Positions 22,810 to 35,769 of a stretch of 64,000 nt of DNA are shown in pieces (position 1 is the stretch's first letter; each line of letters begins with the position of its first letter). Origin of the DNA: Sipunculus nudus (Eukaryota; Annelida; Sipuncula; Golfingiida; Sipunculidae); assembly GCA_026874595.1 (NCBI GenBank), contig CM049321.1, forward strand, positions 22,625,979 to 22,689,978, written 5' to 3'. The translations under genes and the position numbers were made by a program. Below the pieces are notes generated by a model. It saw nothing but the letters and a program-made list of their open reading frames with translations, searched no databases and had not been told where the DNA came from.

Positions 22810-25190
22810 TGCAACAATAAACATTGGAGGTTTTGTATCAAATATTAAATTATTCTGGGGGACTTACAAGCCCTATAGCTCGAAAGATTGCCAAGGAGAT
22901 TTTTTCATTGACCTCTGTGTATGTTAACTTAAAAGCTTCTACAATCATTGGTTACGATTTATGCTTTGCTAATGGATGTCCGGACGCTCCCTGACAACTG
23001 GACAGACAGACGGACAACCGACTAAGCACCATACCTGCACCTCAGTTGACCTGCAGTCAGCTGAGCCAAAAGCTGCATTGTTAATGCTAACTTGATAAAC
23101 ATCTTGCAGTATCACCGTTTTGTATGAATGATTATTAAATACAAAAATATGAACTTGTTATTTTGAACAGAACATCACATCTGTGCTTTAAATAATATTT
23201 TTCTGTCTATCTTAACATTATGAATAATGATATGTTAATATGGCTTAATTTTGTATGACAAGTGATTTTTAAATATTCAATCACACATGTATAGTTCACT
23301 TTATTATAAATCAGTCCCAAACACTGTTGAATTGAATACTACCTTAATCAGGGTGTCTCTTTTGAATTTAAAGCTAAGATCATTTTGGTGTTGAATCCAT
23401 TCCCCATTAATATGGAAGTATCCTCACATGATCTCTGGCTGTAATTAATTGTCTAACAGTAACAAACAGATAAGATACTAAAGCAGATTTTTGTGCATTT
23501 CTCATTACACAGATTTATGCAATTTTGTGATGTTTTCCAGAATAATGTGCATTTTCTTTGTTCCATTAATTTAAACCTTAACAGTAAGGTTTCATCATAT
23601 GTGTATATTAACAAGAAAGGGTCGCTCCTTGCAGAATTTTATTTGCATGCTGGCCATCCCCCTTGAATTTAAGTTCAAGAATGCTGAATTCTGATTTTAA
23701 CAGCCTTGTACAGGATAGTATGCAATACATATATTCCATTTAAATTTGAGAAACTGTTGAGTCCAGCATCACACCATGAATTTGTTGCTATCTGGCATTT
23801 TTGGTGTACCAAATAATTAATACCAACAGTACAAGAATAATTGATAGATGTAAAATCAATTTCATGATGTAATTCCTCTTTCATGTCTGAGGCTAAGGTT
23901 CAATGCCTGAAGATTAGAAACAGAGTGAACACTGGTTATTATACTTATATATTTTTTAAAATATAAATTATATATATATATATAAATATATAATATATAT
24001 AAATATATACAGATCTCTATTAAAATGATTATATTATTTTAAAATGTCTCAGAAAACCATCTCTTCTCGAATTCCTTTGCATTCTAGAGCATTCTGGGTG
24101 TACTGTGGGATGTAAATTATGATAGGAAAGTATTCAATTCACTTTCCTTGAAACATATTCCATCACTGCTATATGGTAAAATTCTTATAACTGAGAACAT
24201 CGTAGACTTGTTTTAAATTAGTCATTAGGTAAATGTAAGAAGGTAAAAAAAGATCATTCATTTGACAATAATGGTTTAATAATATACACAAATATATTTG
24301 TACTAATATAAGTTTTACTATTTACACACCTAATTTGTGGTCTCATTAATTTCAGTAGTTAAGTAGAATATATTTAATAGGATTTGAATTTAGAAAATGG
24401 AAGAGTGCTTTGTTAAACTGGCATCTGTAATCATTTTAATTCTGAGTATTATAAACTGAGATTTATCAAGTTTTGTTGCATAAATGTATCCTTGATAAAA
24501 AGCTGACCGCAATTGGCAGCTAGCAACAAAGAACTGAGATGATTTTGACCTGAAACATAAAAATCACATAATTTTTTTCAACCCATAAAAAAGTGAAAAA
24601 TGTAGATTATATTTTATGAAAACCAGATCATTGTTACAATAGGAAAACATGTGTAAAAACCTTCCCATGATTATATTCATGGGCTATACATTAATATCTC
24701 ATTTATTGTTTATAAAGAAAATATTAATATATTCAATTGTTTATTTCCAATGTTTCATGAAATTAAAATATGAAAGGTGAGTAAGGATAACATACTGTTA
24801 TTGATGTAAAACTGTTAAGTTACCAAGTAATCTCTCCATCTGAGGAAGAATTTCATTTATTGCATCTGAAGTTATTTTTTTATGATACTGTGTACACAAT
24901 CAATATTTATAATAAGATACAATTAATCTAATCAATAAACAAAGATTAAAAAAAAGGAGATAATATTTTAGGGATGATACATTTACCACATATTTATTTA
25001 TATATACTGTTCTTAAATTTTGGCAGGGTTGGCAGTTTTATCCACAGCCTGTTTAATCCACTGGATTTATCTTGATCAGATAAAAAAGGTTTTATTCAGT
25101 TTTATCCGACGTTTGGGTGTAAACTGTCTGTGAATTAGACATCATACATTAATTTTAGTTTTCCACTGTAAAAGAATAATTTCTAATAAA
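22810..25190. other. Region upstream of AAMP, no recognised gene
   Basis: No exon is recognised. It contains a repeat end with GGACAGACAGACGG and CAGTCAGCTGAGCC (about 22975-23080) that resembles the 28340 end of the next repeat complex, and a TA/TATAAA-rich tract at 23945-24010. A TTTATCC/TTTAATCC cluster lies at 25030-25110. The AAMP promoter should lie at or beyond 22808 but shows no obvious core motif. Confidence 0.5.
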
Positions 25191-25194
25191 AACA

Positions 25195-28100
25195 AGGGAC
25201 CCATGGGTCACAGCGCTCAGCTGATCGTGATTGGACTATAAATGTTTCTCCACTGTGATACTATATCAAGTCGATTAAGCTTATGAATATCATGGACATG
25301 TTGGGCTATTATAAAGGAATGTAATGTAATATGTTAGTAAATGATAAATGAAATAACCTGACTGATGGATTAATAGAGTCAAATATAGTGGTTTATTTTT
25401 TATTTATTTTGGAGGGGTTGAAAATTGTGATATATCTGAGCAAATATGAATGCAATGACAGCAGTAATAAGCAGTAGTAGAATGATGATAAGGCTATTTG
25501 TTGAAGGATCTAAAGTGTATGGTAGTCTGCAAGCTTTCAATTTGACGGATATGATGTTATGATTAACTATGCTGATGAAGTGATTTATGAATTTGTGACT
25601 GTATGGCACAATATCTCTTTAGTCTTGACAAGGTACATTATTGTGATGCCCACTATGTCTACATATTACACAATATTGACATAATTTCTGGCATGTACAT
25701 AGGTACCTATGGATGAATAGTTATACAAAATATTAAAGTATGAATATATCTGATTCATCTTGTTCTTGCTTACTGAGGCTGACTTTGGGATGGGGTTCGG
25801 AGAAGGGAAAAGTGAGGGCAGCACGAAGGTGGATGTAGAAATATTCTATTGTAATGTTTTTCATTTATATAAGAATATGAAAAGCTAAGAGGAAAGGGGC
25901 CCTCCTACTTGGTTATAGTAAAGTTCTATATATATGATTGCAAACTAATACTCTGACAAGACTGTCATGAAGAAAAACAGTAAAAGTTTTGAGATACTGT
26001 GATGCAAATGAAAATTTACAGATGGACAGGCAAGTGGACAGAATGGACTAATACCTTTATTTCACTTTCAAGGGAATAATGCATTTAAGTTTATATATAA
26101 TCCTATTTTTTTAAGCATATCCAGTTTTTCCATTAAGACGTTTTTATCTGAATCATTTTTTTATTTACAGGTTTTATAAATTTTTAATAAAAAAACCTGA
26201 AATTATAAGTTAAAATATTAGAATTGTTGCAAAAGTTGCAATCATCATGTATCAAGAGTGTAGCTCATATTGGGTCATATTATGCATACACATATATTTT
26301 ATTTATTTAAATCATAAATGTTTAAACTTAATTTAAAAGAAAATAATGCCACAACATGGCATCTACAAGAATAATCCTTGAATCACAATTAAAAAAGTTT
26401 AGCACATTTGAGTTTTCAGTACATGCTTAATTTTATTCACCAAAATAAAATAAAAGATTCAGTAAATTTGATAAAATAAAACATCTTTTCAAATAAAGTA
26501 TACACACTGTTGGTTGAATGAGGGACAAACAATATCATTGTGCTAATTACTATCCCAGTTTTAATTTATTACTGGAATTAATGGTCAATTTCACACCTGG
26601 TGAAGTTTTATTCTTCTGAAGTAAGGAATTACTTATCTCATGAACATCCACACTTTCATAGCAAAACACCACTTTGTGGACACAATTAAATGTACACTTT
26701 AATCATTGTAACCCTGGTGGTACAATACAAAATCTAAAATGTAGCATAGCCTAGAATAAGAATGAATCAAATACAGAAAATAATAACATTCATCTAGTTT
26801 ATGCACAATCTGGGGGGGGGGAGTGCAGGGCAGAGGGGAAGCCTGCTGGTAGTGGCCAAGCTGACCCAAGGCAAGCTGCCTGGGGTGGGTTACATAATGC
26901 AAGTGAAGGCTGTACTACTAGGTGGGCTAGATGTAAACAACACTTGACATGGTGTATGAAAACATGAATAAAAGCTATTCTTTCCAATCAATTTCTTTGA
27001 AATTTCAGATTTTAAAAGATTAAATCCTTATGTATATATGCTGTGAAAATTAAATCAACAGTGCCAAAGTTGGACAAAATTTAAGGTATTGATTTTTTAT
27101 TTATGCTAATAACTTGAAAAACATTGCAAAATTCAGATCTAATTTTGGGTAAACAACTGAATCTTGATTAAATAAAGTTATATTCTTGAAAAAAAGTCTC
27201 TAGGTTCAGCAATTCTCATGTTAGGTGAGTAAATATGTTTCCTGATTTTTTAAAAATTGCATTATGTTTTGGCCCATAACTTCAAAATAATACCCAATAC
27301 TGACCTAATTTTTGGTATGTTCATAGAAAATGTATAAAAGAATGTGAATACTAAATACAATAAAAAACAGATCAGTGGTTTTGATATTAGGCAGCCTTGA
27401 AGTGTAACAATGGCTTTTTTAATGGAAAACAGGTTTTTTCCTTAATATCTCGAAGGAACGAAGTCCTTATGACCCAATTTTCGGTATGGTAGGAGATTTT
27501 GGGGACATCTAAAATTATGCCAACAGCTTGGGGAGCATAGAGATGTGCACTGAATGACCTACAGTCATCAAAGTGGACTGCTTGACAATGTAAGGGAATA
27601 CAACGAGAGCCTCCAAAAAAATTCAATAACTAGCCTAATTTTGCAGCTTTTATTTTCAAATTTTAGATTCTAACAGATTAAATCCTTATGTATACATGCT
27701 GTGAAAATTAAATCCACAGTACTTACAGAAAAAAAACGTGCCGTGGCCAAAGTTGGGCAAAATTTAAGGTACCAATTTTATATTTTTGCTAATATTTAAA
27801 AAAATTTAACAGATTTTGATCTAATTTTTGGTATACAATTAAATTTTGATTAATTAAAGTTGTATTACTGGAAAAAAGTCCCTACCTTTAACACTTTTGG
27901 TCTTAAGTGACCAAATATCTTCCTGACTTTTTTATATAGTCCATTATGTTTGGGCCCATAACTTTTTTAAATTATATAATACTGACTTAATATCTGGCAT
28001 GTACATAGGAACAATATAGAGGAATTTTTATGGTAAATATGAAGAAAACCAGATGAGTGGTTTTGATATTAGGCAGTCCTGAAGTGTGAAAATAGATTTC

Positions 28101-28340
28101 TAATAAAAAATTGAGGTTTTTCCTTAATATCTCGAAGGAACAAAGTCCTATTGACCAAATTTTCGGCATGGTAGGAGATTTTTGGGACATCTAACTGTAT
28201 GCCGAATTTCAGATTTTTAGGTCCAACGGTGTCGAAACGTGCCAGTCTTACGGACAGACATCCGGACAGACGGACAGACGACGGACAATGGACCACGACT
28301 ATAGCTCAGATGACTTATAGTCAGCTGAGCTAAACATTTG
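25195..28340 (+). mobile_element. Long dispersed repeat with GACCCATGGGTCAC start and CAGCTGAGCTAAA end
   Basis: One end reads GGGACCCATGGGTCACAG, then GCTCAGCTGATCG. The other end has GGACAGACGGACAGACG, TATAGCTCAGATGAC and AGTCAGCTGAGCTAAAC. The same two ends, reversed, bound 37353-39655. No transposase or RT motif is visible inside. The hairpin-like TCAGCTGA followed by GCTAA at the 3' end recalls a Helitron terminus, but this is not proven. Confidence 0.5.
27001..28201 (+). repeat. ~0.66-kb tandem duplication inside the repeat complex
   Basis: Unit 1 runs 27001-27525 and unit 2 runs 27658-28201. Both share GATTAAATCCTTATGTATA, GCCAAAGTTGG.CAAAATTT, GGCCCATAACTT, GTGGTTTTGATATTAGGCAG, and TTTTTCCTTAATATCTCGAA, then GGTAGGAGATTTT. 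The copies are diverged by eye at roughly 15-20%. Confidence 0.85.
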
Positions 28341-28344
28341 TGTC

Positions 28345-31160
28345 TAGTTGACTGAATTATTGTTTCCATATAGTTATACATAAAACAAACATTTCTTGTC
28401 ACAGATCTCTACTGAAAGTGATGCCATGATCTTAATAGTCAGTTTGAGACTTGAAATTATTTCTTTTCTTAAGAGTGACTTTTTATAACATCACATATTT
28501 TGTACATTACACTATAAGGAAGCTAGACAACTGCAGTTCACCCAGGTTAAGTTAAACTCCATAATCAGTGGTACCATATTATAATGTCCTGTCATATATT
28601 CATACATTAATATCTTTGCCTGCATCTGAGAGACATGTACAAAATCAGGTCATTTATGCACCTAAGATATACAGTGATAAAAGCTGTCAATAATATTTTT
28701 ATCGTTCCCTCTGAAACTTGAACAATGAAATGCTTTAAAACTGCTATCTTGCCTCAGTTTGTTTTTATAATGAGGGGTAGTACCGTAGTAGTGTGATTCA
28801 TTGTCCCTTTTTGCCACTGATTGCTATAGTAATAAGGCATGTTTACACAAGCAGCAACAGTGGGCTACCATTTGACAACCAGCCAGTTATGACAGCCTGA
28901 GAGGACAAAGTCATCCAGGCATACTCCTCCACTGGACTCTAGTTTCCCCAATTAGTTGCTGACAATTTGGCTGCAAATGTCACCCTTTAGCCTGCCTTGG
29001 GACTATGAGTACATATATCTGGTGGATGAAGATGATGCAATGAAGGTGATATCCTATTGAGAAACTGACCACCAGACACAAAGGTACCATAGTAGACAAA
29101 GGGACTGCTTCTCATTCTGGTGTTTGTTGAGCATAAGCTTTTTTCGGCTGCTGACAATAGCGAAACATGAACTTTCGTGAACTTGCTTACTGAATATCAA
29201 GCTTAGTTACATATCGTCAGTATGTAAATTAACCTTCTGAACTTATTTACCCAGATAAGCATAAATGTTAATTTAATTAAATTTTACAAGGTGATACTTA
29301 GTTTGTTCCAGTTTAATCCTGCATAATCCGGATAAAACTGGATTAAACTGGATAAAACCCAGTTTTATCCATTGTCCTGGATTAAACAAGTTTTATCCAG
29401 ATAAAAACTAACTAACCCTGAATTTTGGGTATTTTGACCTTAGTGGGAGCTCCTTTAGGAGACTTGCAAACTCAGGGTGCGGCTATAAATAGATGGACGG
29501 CCATAAAACAGTATTGACGGTAATAATATATAAAATAAATGCACTTTTATTAGTTATAATTAAACATAGACTTTCAATAAAAAGCATGTATTGTTTGTAT
29601 ATACAAATATATTGTAGTGGAACCTGACTTTGAATTACATTAGCATCAAGGAAACTTGCTGCACAAAAAAGAGAGCAAGCTCCCTCAAATGAGAACAACA
29701 GAAAACACATCAGATAACTGCCATGTACATTAATTATGTTTACGAATGGTTTATGGATATTTATTTCAAAGGTGTTAGACAAAAAAATGCTGTTTATTTG
29801 ACTTAATTATTTCTAAAATCACTGTATTATTATTCATTTGTCAACTGACGGCTATCAACCACCCTGCAGCCTGCTGACCATGCAAGTATTTAAGTAAGGC
29901 TGTATATGACCTTTTACACTATGTGGAGTGTGCAGAGCCCACTTCAGCCTTAAAGTGTGCGTTTATCTGAAATATGTTTAATTTTTATCATGGAAAGTTT
30001 TCCGCTTCATTAAATGATATCTGTTTTCAGTTAGATTGCTTTATTCAAGATTTACGGCAATGATCTGAGCTTCATTTATTATCTGGTTAACTCAGCATTT
30101 TTGGAAACATCTGCGTTTGTTGTCAACATATCCATTCTAATGAGCCAGCTTGTTGTGAGACCCTGGCCAATAGGAAAGCGTCTTGCTGAAATAATGGCGA
30201 ACAGAAGGAAAGACATCTAGGAAGCCCATTCTAGGTTGTATAATTAGACTGTAAAGAGTTTTAGATACTGTGGCAAATATTATTTGAATTATTTTCTACC
30301 TAAACTTGTTAAATATATTCCCTGGAAGGAAAATGATGTATCATTTTTACCTTTTTGTCACTTTTTCATCAAAAATTTAGGTCAGGCAAATTTATTTTAG
30401 AACTTGCCTGGCACTTCAGGTTGATCAAGACTAACATATATAATGTTTGTAATAAAAACTGTGTATAATTGATAAAGAACAGTTGTATATCATGTTGACT
30501 ATTCTTCTATAAGTTACCAACATGCTGTGCTAATATGTTCACACATAATTGTGTGGAACAGCCCCAGGCACCACCACTGCAACACCCAACTGTCATCAGG
30601 TCATTGGCTAATGCTTCAGCCAATTAGTACCCCACCCCAGCTCCTACTTATTAGCTCTGTGACTGTCATGCCATGCAATTCCTTTCCATCCTGCAGATCA
30701 CAAGAAATTGGGCAAAATTAGTCGACACTTTTGCCTGCTCAGGAAGAAATGTAAAACCCATTTTTATTTTGTTTTTGAAATTGAAGATAATTAAACAATT
30801 TGGCCCAAGTATAGAATCTGGTCTGCATTTCCAAGATGGATTTAAACTGACTGGACCATCTCATATAAGTAGTAATCAACATAAACCATGACATGCCTGT
30901 TGATATGACATCCACATGCCTCTTACTTCTCCAATATATGAATCCCAAACATCATTACATCTGTCCGTATACACCCATTACCTCGTCAATGTAAACCAGA
31001 TTCTAAACTCACTCCAAAAAATCGAAGTTTTTAAAACTGCATTGCATTACCTATTAGATAATGTTATTCGATTTTATATTTAGTGATTTTGATTTTTTTT
31101 CTGATATGTACCTATTTTACAGGACTGAGGACAAGGTATAGCACCTCGGCCCCTTATAGT
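28345..31160. other. Gene-poor stretch
   Basis: No exon is recognised. A cluster of TTTATCC / GGATAAAACTGG / GGATTAAAC motifs in both orientations at 29300-29420 resembles the 25030-25110 cluster and may be a small decayed foldback repeat. A candidate promoter lies at 30165-30215. Confidence 0.45.
30165..30230 (+). promoter_or_regulatory. Candidate promoter / 5' exon with CCAAT box and YY1-like AATGGCG
   Basis: GGCCAATAGG (an NF-Y/CCAAT-type site) is followed 20-30 bp later by AATAATGGCGAACAG, which fits the AANATGGCG YY1 core often placed at animal housekeeping start sites. The ATG opens an 8-codon frame (MANRRKDI, stop). A possible donor TTCTAG/GTTGTA lies at 30231. The plus orientation would suit the small membrane-protein gene at 38763, but no intermediate exon was found. 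Confidence 0.25.
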
Positions 31161-31165
31161 ACTGA

Positions 31166-31796
31166 GTACTAGCGTCCATTCCAGCACCCCTGTCCACCTG
31201 TTTTTTCGCGATTATCTCTACATAAGACAAACTTGCAAAATAATATTTGCACCAATGGCATGAAGAGGCAAAAGTGTAATTTTTGGTACCTTACCTACTC
31301 AAAATATAAATATTATTCACTTTATGGCCTGGCTGACATATCTCATATATATCTGTGGTTCATGGCGTCCCTAATAAGTGGCCATTGTTTATCCTCCTTG
31401 AATATGGATATAAAGTAATGTGACGTAACAGTGAAGCGCTTGCACGCGGAGAATACAAGTCTCGCTGTAAACAGGGGTGGGGAGCTCTTGATTATTGGTC
31501 CCATGAATATGGGCGCCTCTTTAATACGTCACGTCTATTATGACGTCATCATTAATCCCTGATATGCCCATTTCACAGATTAGTGGCACGATGTCGCTAC
31601 AGAATAGACTTGTTGCTCATAAAATGCTTTTAAATTGTTTACAGGAAAATGACATAAGGTACACTATTATTTCCATAACAGTAAATTACGCTTTTTCCTC
31701 TTTCTGCCCTAAGATCAAAAAGTTTGGACGTTCTTTGATTATCAAAAAATAATCACGAAAAAACAGGTGGACATGGGTGCTGGAACGGACTATACT
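31166..31796. mobile_element. Non-autonomous DNA element with ~45-bp terminal inverted repeats
   Basis: The left end at 31166-31215 (TCCATTCCAGCACCCCTGTC, then CACCTGTTTTTTCGCGATTAT) is the inverted complement of 31748-31796 (ATAATCACGAAAAAACAGGT, then GGACATGGGTGCTGGAACGG). There is no transposase frame inside its ~630 bp. A clear target-site duplication was not seen. The inner part holds several CRE-like TGACGTCA/TGACGTAA pieces (31430, 31540). Confidence 0.8.
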
Positions 31797-32206
31797 GTTA
31801 TTCGAATTAAGTCTACCTGTTTAAAATTCTCAAATATTGGTGGATGACAACTGTGCTCTCTTAAAGAGACAGCTGAAATAAACAATACTTTAAATAACGG
31901 AACCTTATCTTCGTTAAGATTAAAGATATATTTACCAAGTATTTCTGCTGAACTGGAATGTTGGCACGGTTGCCGCAATGCAAAGCATGTGTTTTTGTGT
32001 TAGTAGGGTGCATATTTTGCCGTTTATTTGAGCATTGAACAATGTAGCATGAATCAAGTTGTATAACCGTAAAATGTCAAGCCTGCTATCTTTTGATTAT
32101 TGATATTGCAAGCAAATGTCATGGGTGATAACATTTTTTTCTGTTTTTTTTTGTATAAAAATATGCTTTGTTTTATTCGCGTCAATTTCCTTTAAAAAAT
32201 GACGAA

Positions 32207-32210
<4 letters not shown>

Positions 32211-32262
<52 letters not shown>
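32211..32262. repeat. (TA)n microsatellite
   Basis: A pure TA run, followed at 32275-32410 by many GAATAC/GTATTC units in both orientations (TATTCGAATAC), a hexamer-based imperfect palindrome cluster. Confidence 0.95.
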
Positions 32263-32265
<3 letters not shown>

Positions 32266-32651
32266 TATCAGACATGGGTCGAATACATGCAGGAGAATGT
32301 ATTCGAATACCAATACAGCAGGGATACACGAATACGAATACAAATACTCCAAAACAGAAATGTATTCGAATACGAATACGAATTCAAATATAAATGTATT
32401 CATGTATATCAATATGAATACAATTGACTGAAACAAAAAGAAACTATCAAGTATCATTTTTGTTTAATACTACTTATTAAATATCGACATATATGTGTCA
32501 AAGTTGACAACAGAAGCGTTCTAAACAGGGAATAATCAAAAATTTTCTTAAACTAATTTACTATTTGCAAATTATAGAAATATGAAGCAAATTCAAATGT
32601 TGCCCTAATATGTAATACTTTAATTACTCGTTTGTGTTTATCTGGCAAAAC

Positions 32652-33777
32652 CAGAAGCGGATCAAGGGGTGGGGGGCCGACCCCCCCCCCCCCCCTTAGC
32701 AAACTGTTAAGATTTTTCCAATATAAAACCTTGTTACATAAAACTTTTTTTTCAAATAACATCAAAGGTACGTCGGTGAGAATGAGGTCTTCGATCATGT
32801 TTGTTAATTATTTCTTGTAGGGGCCTACAATATTATATTCAAAATGTCCACAGACTATTCCCTCTCAGAAAATGAACACCATTTCCGTACGTTTCGCACA
32901 GGATAACATACATCCAGACCACAAACCATTGGTAATTTACACTGAGACTTAAAGAGCAAATATCAATCCAAAATCTTTTCAAATCCATATTAGATCAAGC
33001 AAAGTATATGACATATGTACCCTAGTATACAGAACTCCATACGAAGGCCGAGTGTTGCGGGTTTCAAACTTAATCAGAACAATATCATCATTGATCGGAG
33101 TTAATATTCCTGGAACTCTGCTAATCTCTCAACTACCACCCCGCCCCCCCCCCCCCTTTTTAGACCAGTTTTAAACAAGCAAATTCGTGGAATTAATGTC
33201 CCCCACTTTGGGATCTTGTTGTCTTTCATGCTGGATAAGCAACCAAAATTATTACATGTGGAGAAAATTTTGAGGGCACAATTAAAAAAAACTTACAACA
33301 GATGCACTATGACATGTAGATACATCTGCAGTGTAACATAAAAACTAAAACACGTTGAGAAATAGACCAAAATCCACTATGACATGTGGAGACATCTGCA
33401 GGCGAACATAAAAACTAAAACACACTGAGAAATATGACCAAATTTTTTTTAAATTTTGTTTTTGAGCTGGAGAGAAATATATTTCAGAAAGACACCCAAA
33501 AACCAATTCCAACCGAGGTATACATTAGAGCAATCACTGATCCAAATTTGGATGAAATCGGATAAAATTTAGGAATGTTGTCGCACGGAAACGAAAAAAG
33601 CTGACGGACGGACAGACAGACAGACAGACAGACAAACCTAAATCAATGTCCCCCGCATCCATCCGCGGAGCAAGGGACAATTAACAATGACAGGTAAATT
33701 GCCCCGAATAATCACCCAATGACACCCATTTCGTTGACCCCCCCCCCCCCTGCAAAAAAATTCTTGATCCGTGCCTG
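32652..33777. mobile_element. TIR element with CAG..CGGATCAAG ends and poly-G/C tracts
   Basis: The left end is CAGAAGCGGATCAAGG followed by a G tract and a C tract (32670-32695). The right end is a C tract (33739-33750), then TTCTTGATCCGTGCCTG, which is inverted relative to the left. Elements with CAGGNNCGGATC ends next to G runs are common non-autonomous DNA transposons in invertebrates. The interior carries the rearranged dispersed repeat at 33176-33672. No target-site duplication was identified. Confidence 0.6.
33176..33672 (+). repeat. Dispersed repeat, copy C, with inverted internal cassette
   Basis: Both flanks match copies A (9137) and B (17799) in plus orientation: CAAGCAAATTCGTGGAAT at the start, and 'CAGAAAGACACCCAAAAACC', then 'TGATCCAAATTTGGATGAAATC' at the end. 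The internal pair of units (about 33240-33415) reads ATGACATGTGGAGACATCTG, the reverse complement of the GAAGATGTCTCCACATGTCAT unit in A and B. It ends in a GACA tract and 'AATCAATGTCCCCCGC'. Confidence 0.8.
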
Positions 33778-33991
33778 AATCCAGCTACTGATAGCAGTTG
33801 TTATGCGCAATGTGTTCACGAGTGGATGTAGCGAGACGGGAGGACTGTTTAATGCTAGGTAGCGATCGGTATCGTTAACGAACTTGAATGAGATCCGCCT
33901 TCATGGAACCACTGCATTGTATTAACGCTGTGTGGGGATTGTACCTTGAGCAGAGAAAGGTAGATATTACCTTTTTCATACTACAAATTAA

Positions 33992-33993
<2 letters not shown>

Positions 33994-34037
<44 letters not shown>
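33994..34037. repeat. (TA)n microsatellite
   Basis: A pure TA run ending in ACATACACAC. Confidence 0.95.
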
Positions 34038-34039
<2 letters not shown>

Positions 34040-34042
<3 letters not shown>

Positions 34043-35590
34043 CACACTTGCAGATTATTTCTTGAGATGTTATACAGAAAAGTATATATATAAATGGAGA
34101 TCCAACTCATGGAAGGACTTTATGCATTCCAGCCGTACTTACCAGCGGCGGAATCTCCCTGTGGCTTTGACCAGTTAGTTTTATGACCCCCGTCAGTAAC
34201 ATTCGACACGGCCAGACCCGGAGTTGTGACTCCATTTATGTAACCTCCTTGGCTATACATTTCTTAATTGGCTCTTAAAAAAATATACTTTGTATCAGTA
34301 TAGAATTTAATTATATTGCCTATAGGTAAACATACTCAGGGAGATCATATAGGCGCTATATTCGAAAGATTCTTTTAATGGTACACCTAATTTTTTTTTT
34401 GAAAATTACTTTTTTATATTCAGTTTTGAAAGTTTCAAGCTACAGTTGAGATTGAACGTAAGTGTTCTTTAATTTTTCCTTTTACAGAATAGACCTTAAC
34501 CATAATGTGAATGGGCCGATCGATTTTATTGGTCTGATTTTTTTTATCAAATTTCAAAATATAAATTGTGTACTAATTATTATTTTATGTGAGGTGATAG
34601 ATGAGTATAACATATTTACATAATGTAATACTGTAAGCCACTTTTGGACATATTCTTAGAGTAAAAAAGATGCTTTATAAACCTTGCAATAATAATAATA
34701 ATAAAATAATAATAATGAAGATATGATGATAATTATCTTTAAACAAGTAAAGAAGAAAGGCATAAAAATACTATATTTTGATGACCAACTTGTTAAAAAA
34801 TGAAAAGAAAAAAGATCCGACGTCAAAATGACGGCAGTGCGGTTGATTTATTCGGCAATGTTAAGATGTAGCACATATCGCCCTCTATGGGCATTTTCCA
34901 GAACTGAGAGCGGATGACCTCCAAAGACAACACATGATTAAGTGACCCTCTCGTGGTTCCAGGGTCTCACATTCAAATCAGGAAAGATGAAATTTACAAA
35001 AATATCCAAAGTTAACCTGTCTTTGTAAGTAGAGGTAAAATATTAGTGCAAACGTGTCTAAACTTAGTTGTTTCTGTATGGCTGAGCGATAATATATGAT
35101 CATGTGGCCATGACAACTGTCACGTTCAGGCCCCCCCCCCCCCCCCCCGGTAACATGGTAATTGTGTAGTTAAGGGTTTTTTTTTTATAAAAGGCCTACA
35201 TTACCAATTGTAAATGCATTATTTCTAAATCTGTGTTGTTCTGTAATAAGAAGAACTGTATATTTATATAAAAATTATAAGAATAAGGCTTATAGTGTAA
35301 TAACCAATATATTTGATATATAATGACATAATTTGCTCCAGTATAGCTTGTTTTCCTGGCGATGTCATGAAAGTCATACACAATGTCATGGCGGAAGATC
35401 AAAATTTTAGTCATTAAAGTTAACTTTTAAGCCACAATTACACTCAAACAACACAACCTGTCATTATATAAACCTTATTTTTCTAAAATTATACATCTCC
35501 TCAATATTATAGAATATTACTTTTGTTTATAATTTGCATTAGAGAGCCTCCCACAAGTGTGTTGCACTTGTGACAAGAATATAACCTAAT
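34040..35590. other. Gene-free stretch
   Basis: No recognised exon. It includes an AATAAT triplet tract at 34690-34720 and a 16-17 base C tract at 35131-35148. A strong minus-strand donor sequence (CTGGTAAGTACG at about 34135-34146) has no recognisable coding context. Confidence 0.5.
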
Positions 35591-35591
35591 A

Positions 35592-35767
35592 CAGTGGAAC
35601 CCCACAATAACGACCACCTTGGGGACTGACCAAAGTGGTCCTAATTTGGGGGTGGTCGTATTTGTGAGACTCTTAATTACCTGAATCATATATTTGGGAC
35701 CAAGAAAAGTGGTCGTATTTGTGGGGTGGTAGCAATTGCGGGGTGGTCGCAAGGCGGGGTTCCACTG
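35592..35767. mobile_element. pogo/Tc1-mariner-like MITE, 176 bp
   Basis: The terminal inverted repeats are CAGTGGAACCCC and its complement GGGGTTCCACTG, flanked by TA on both sides (35590-35591 and 35768-35769), as expected for Tc1/mariner/pogo insertion. Several GGTCGTATTTGTG/GGTCGTTAT-type units lie inside. There is no coding capacity. Confidence 0.9.
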
Positions 35768-35769
35768 TA

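Noticed and set aside
34105-34250. Possible minus-strand first exon (ATG near 34223, strong GTAAGTACG donor)
   Set aside because: The peptide resembles no known family, the reading has no partner exon, and a single donor match is weak evidence.
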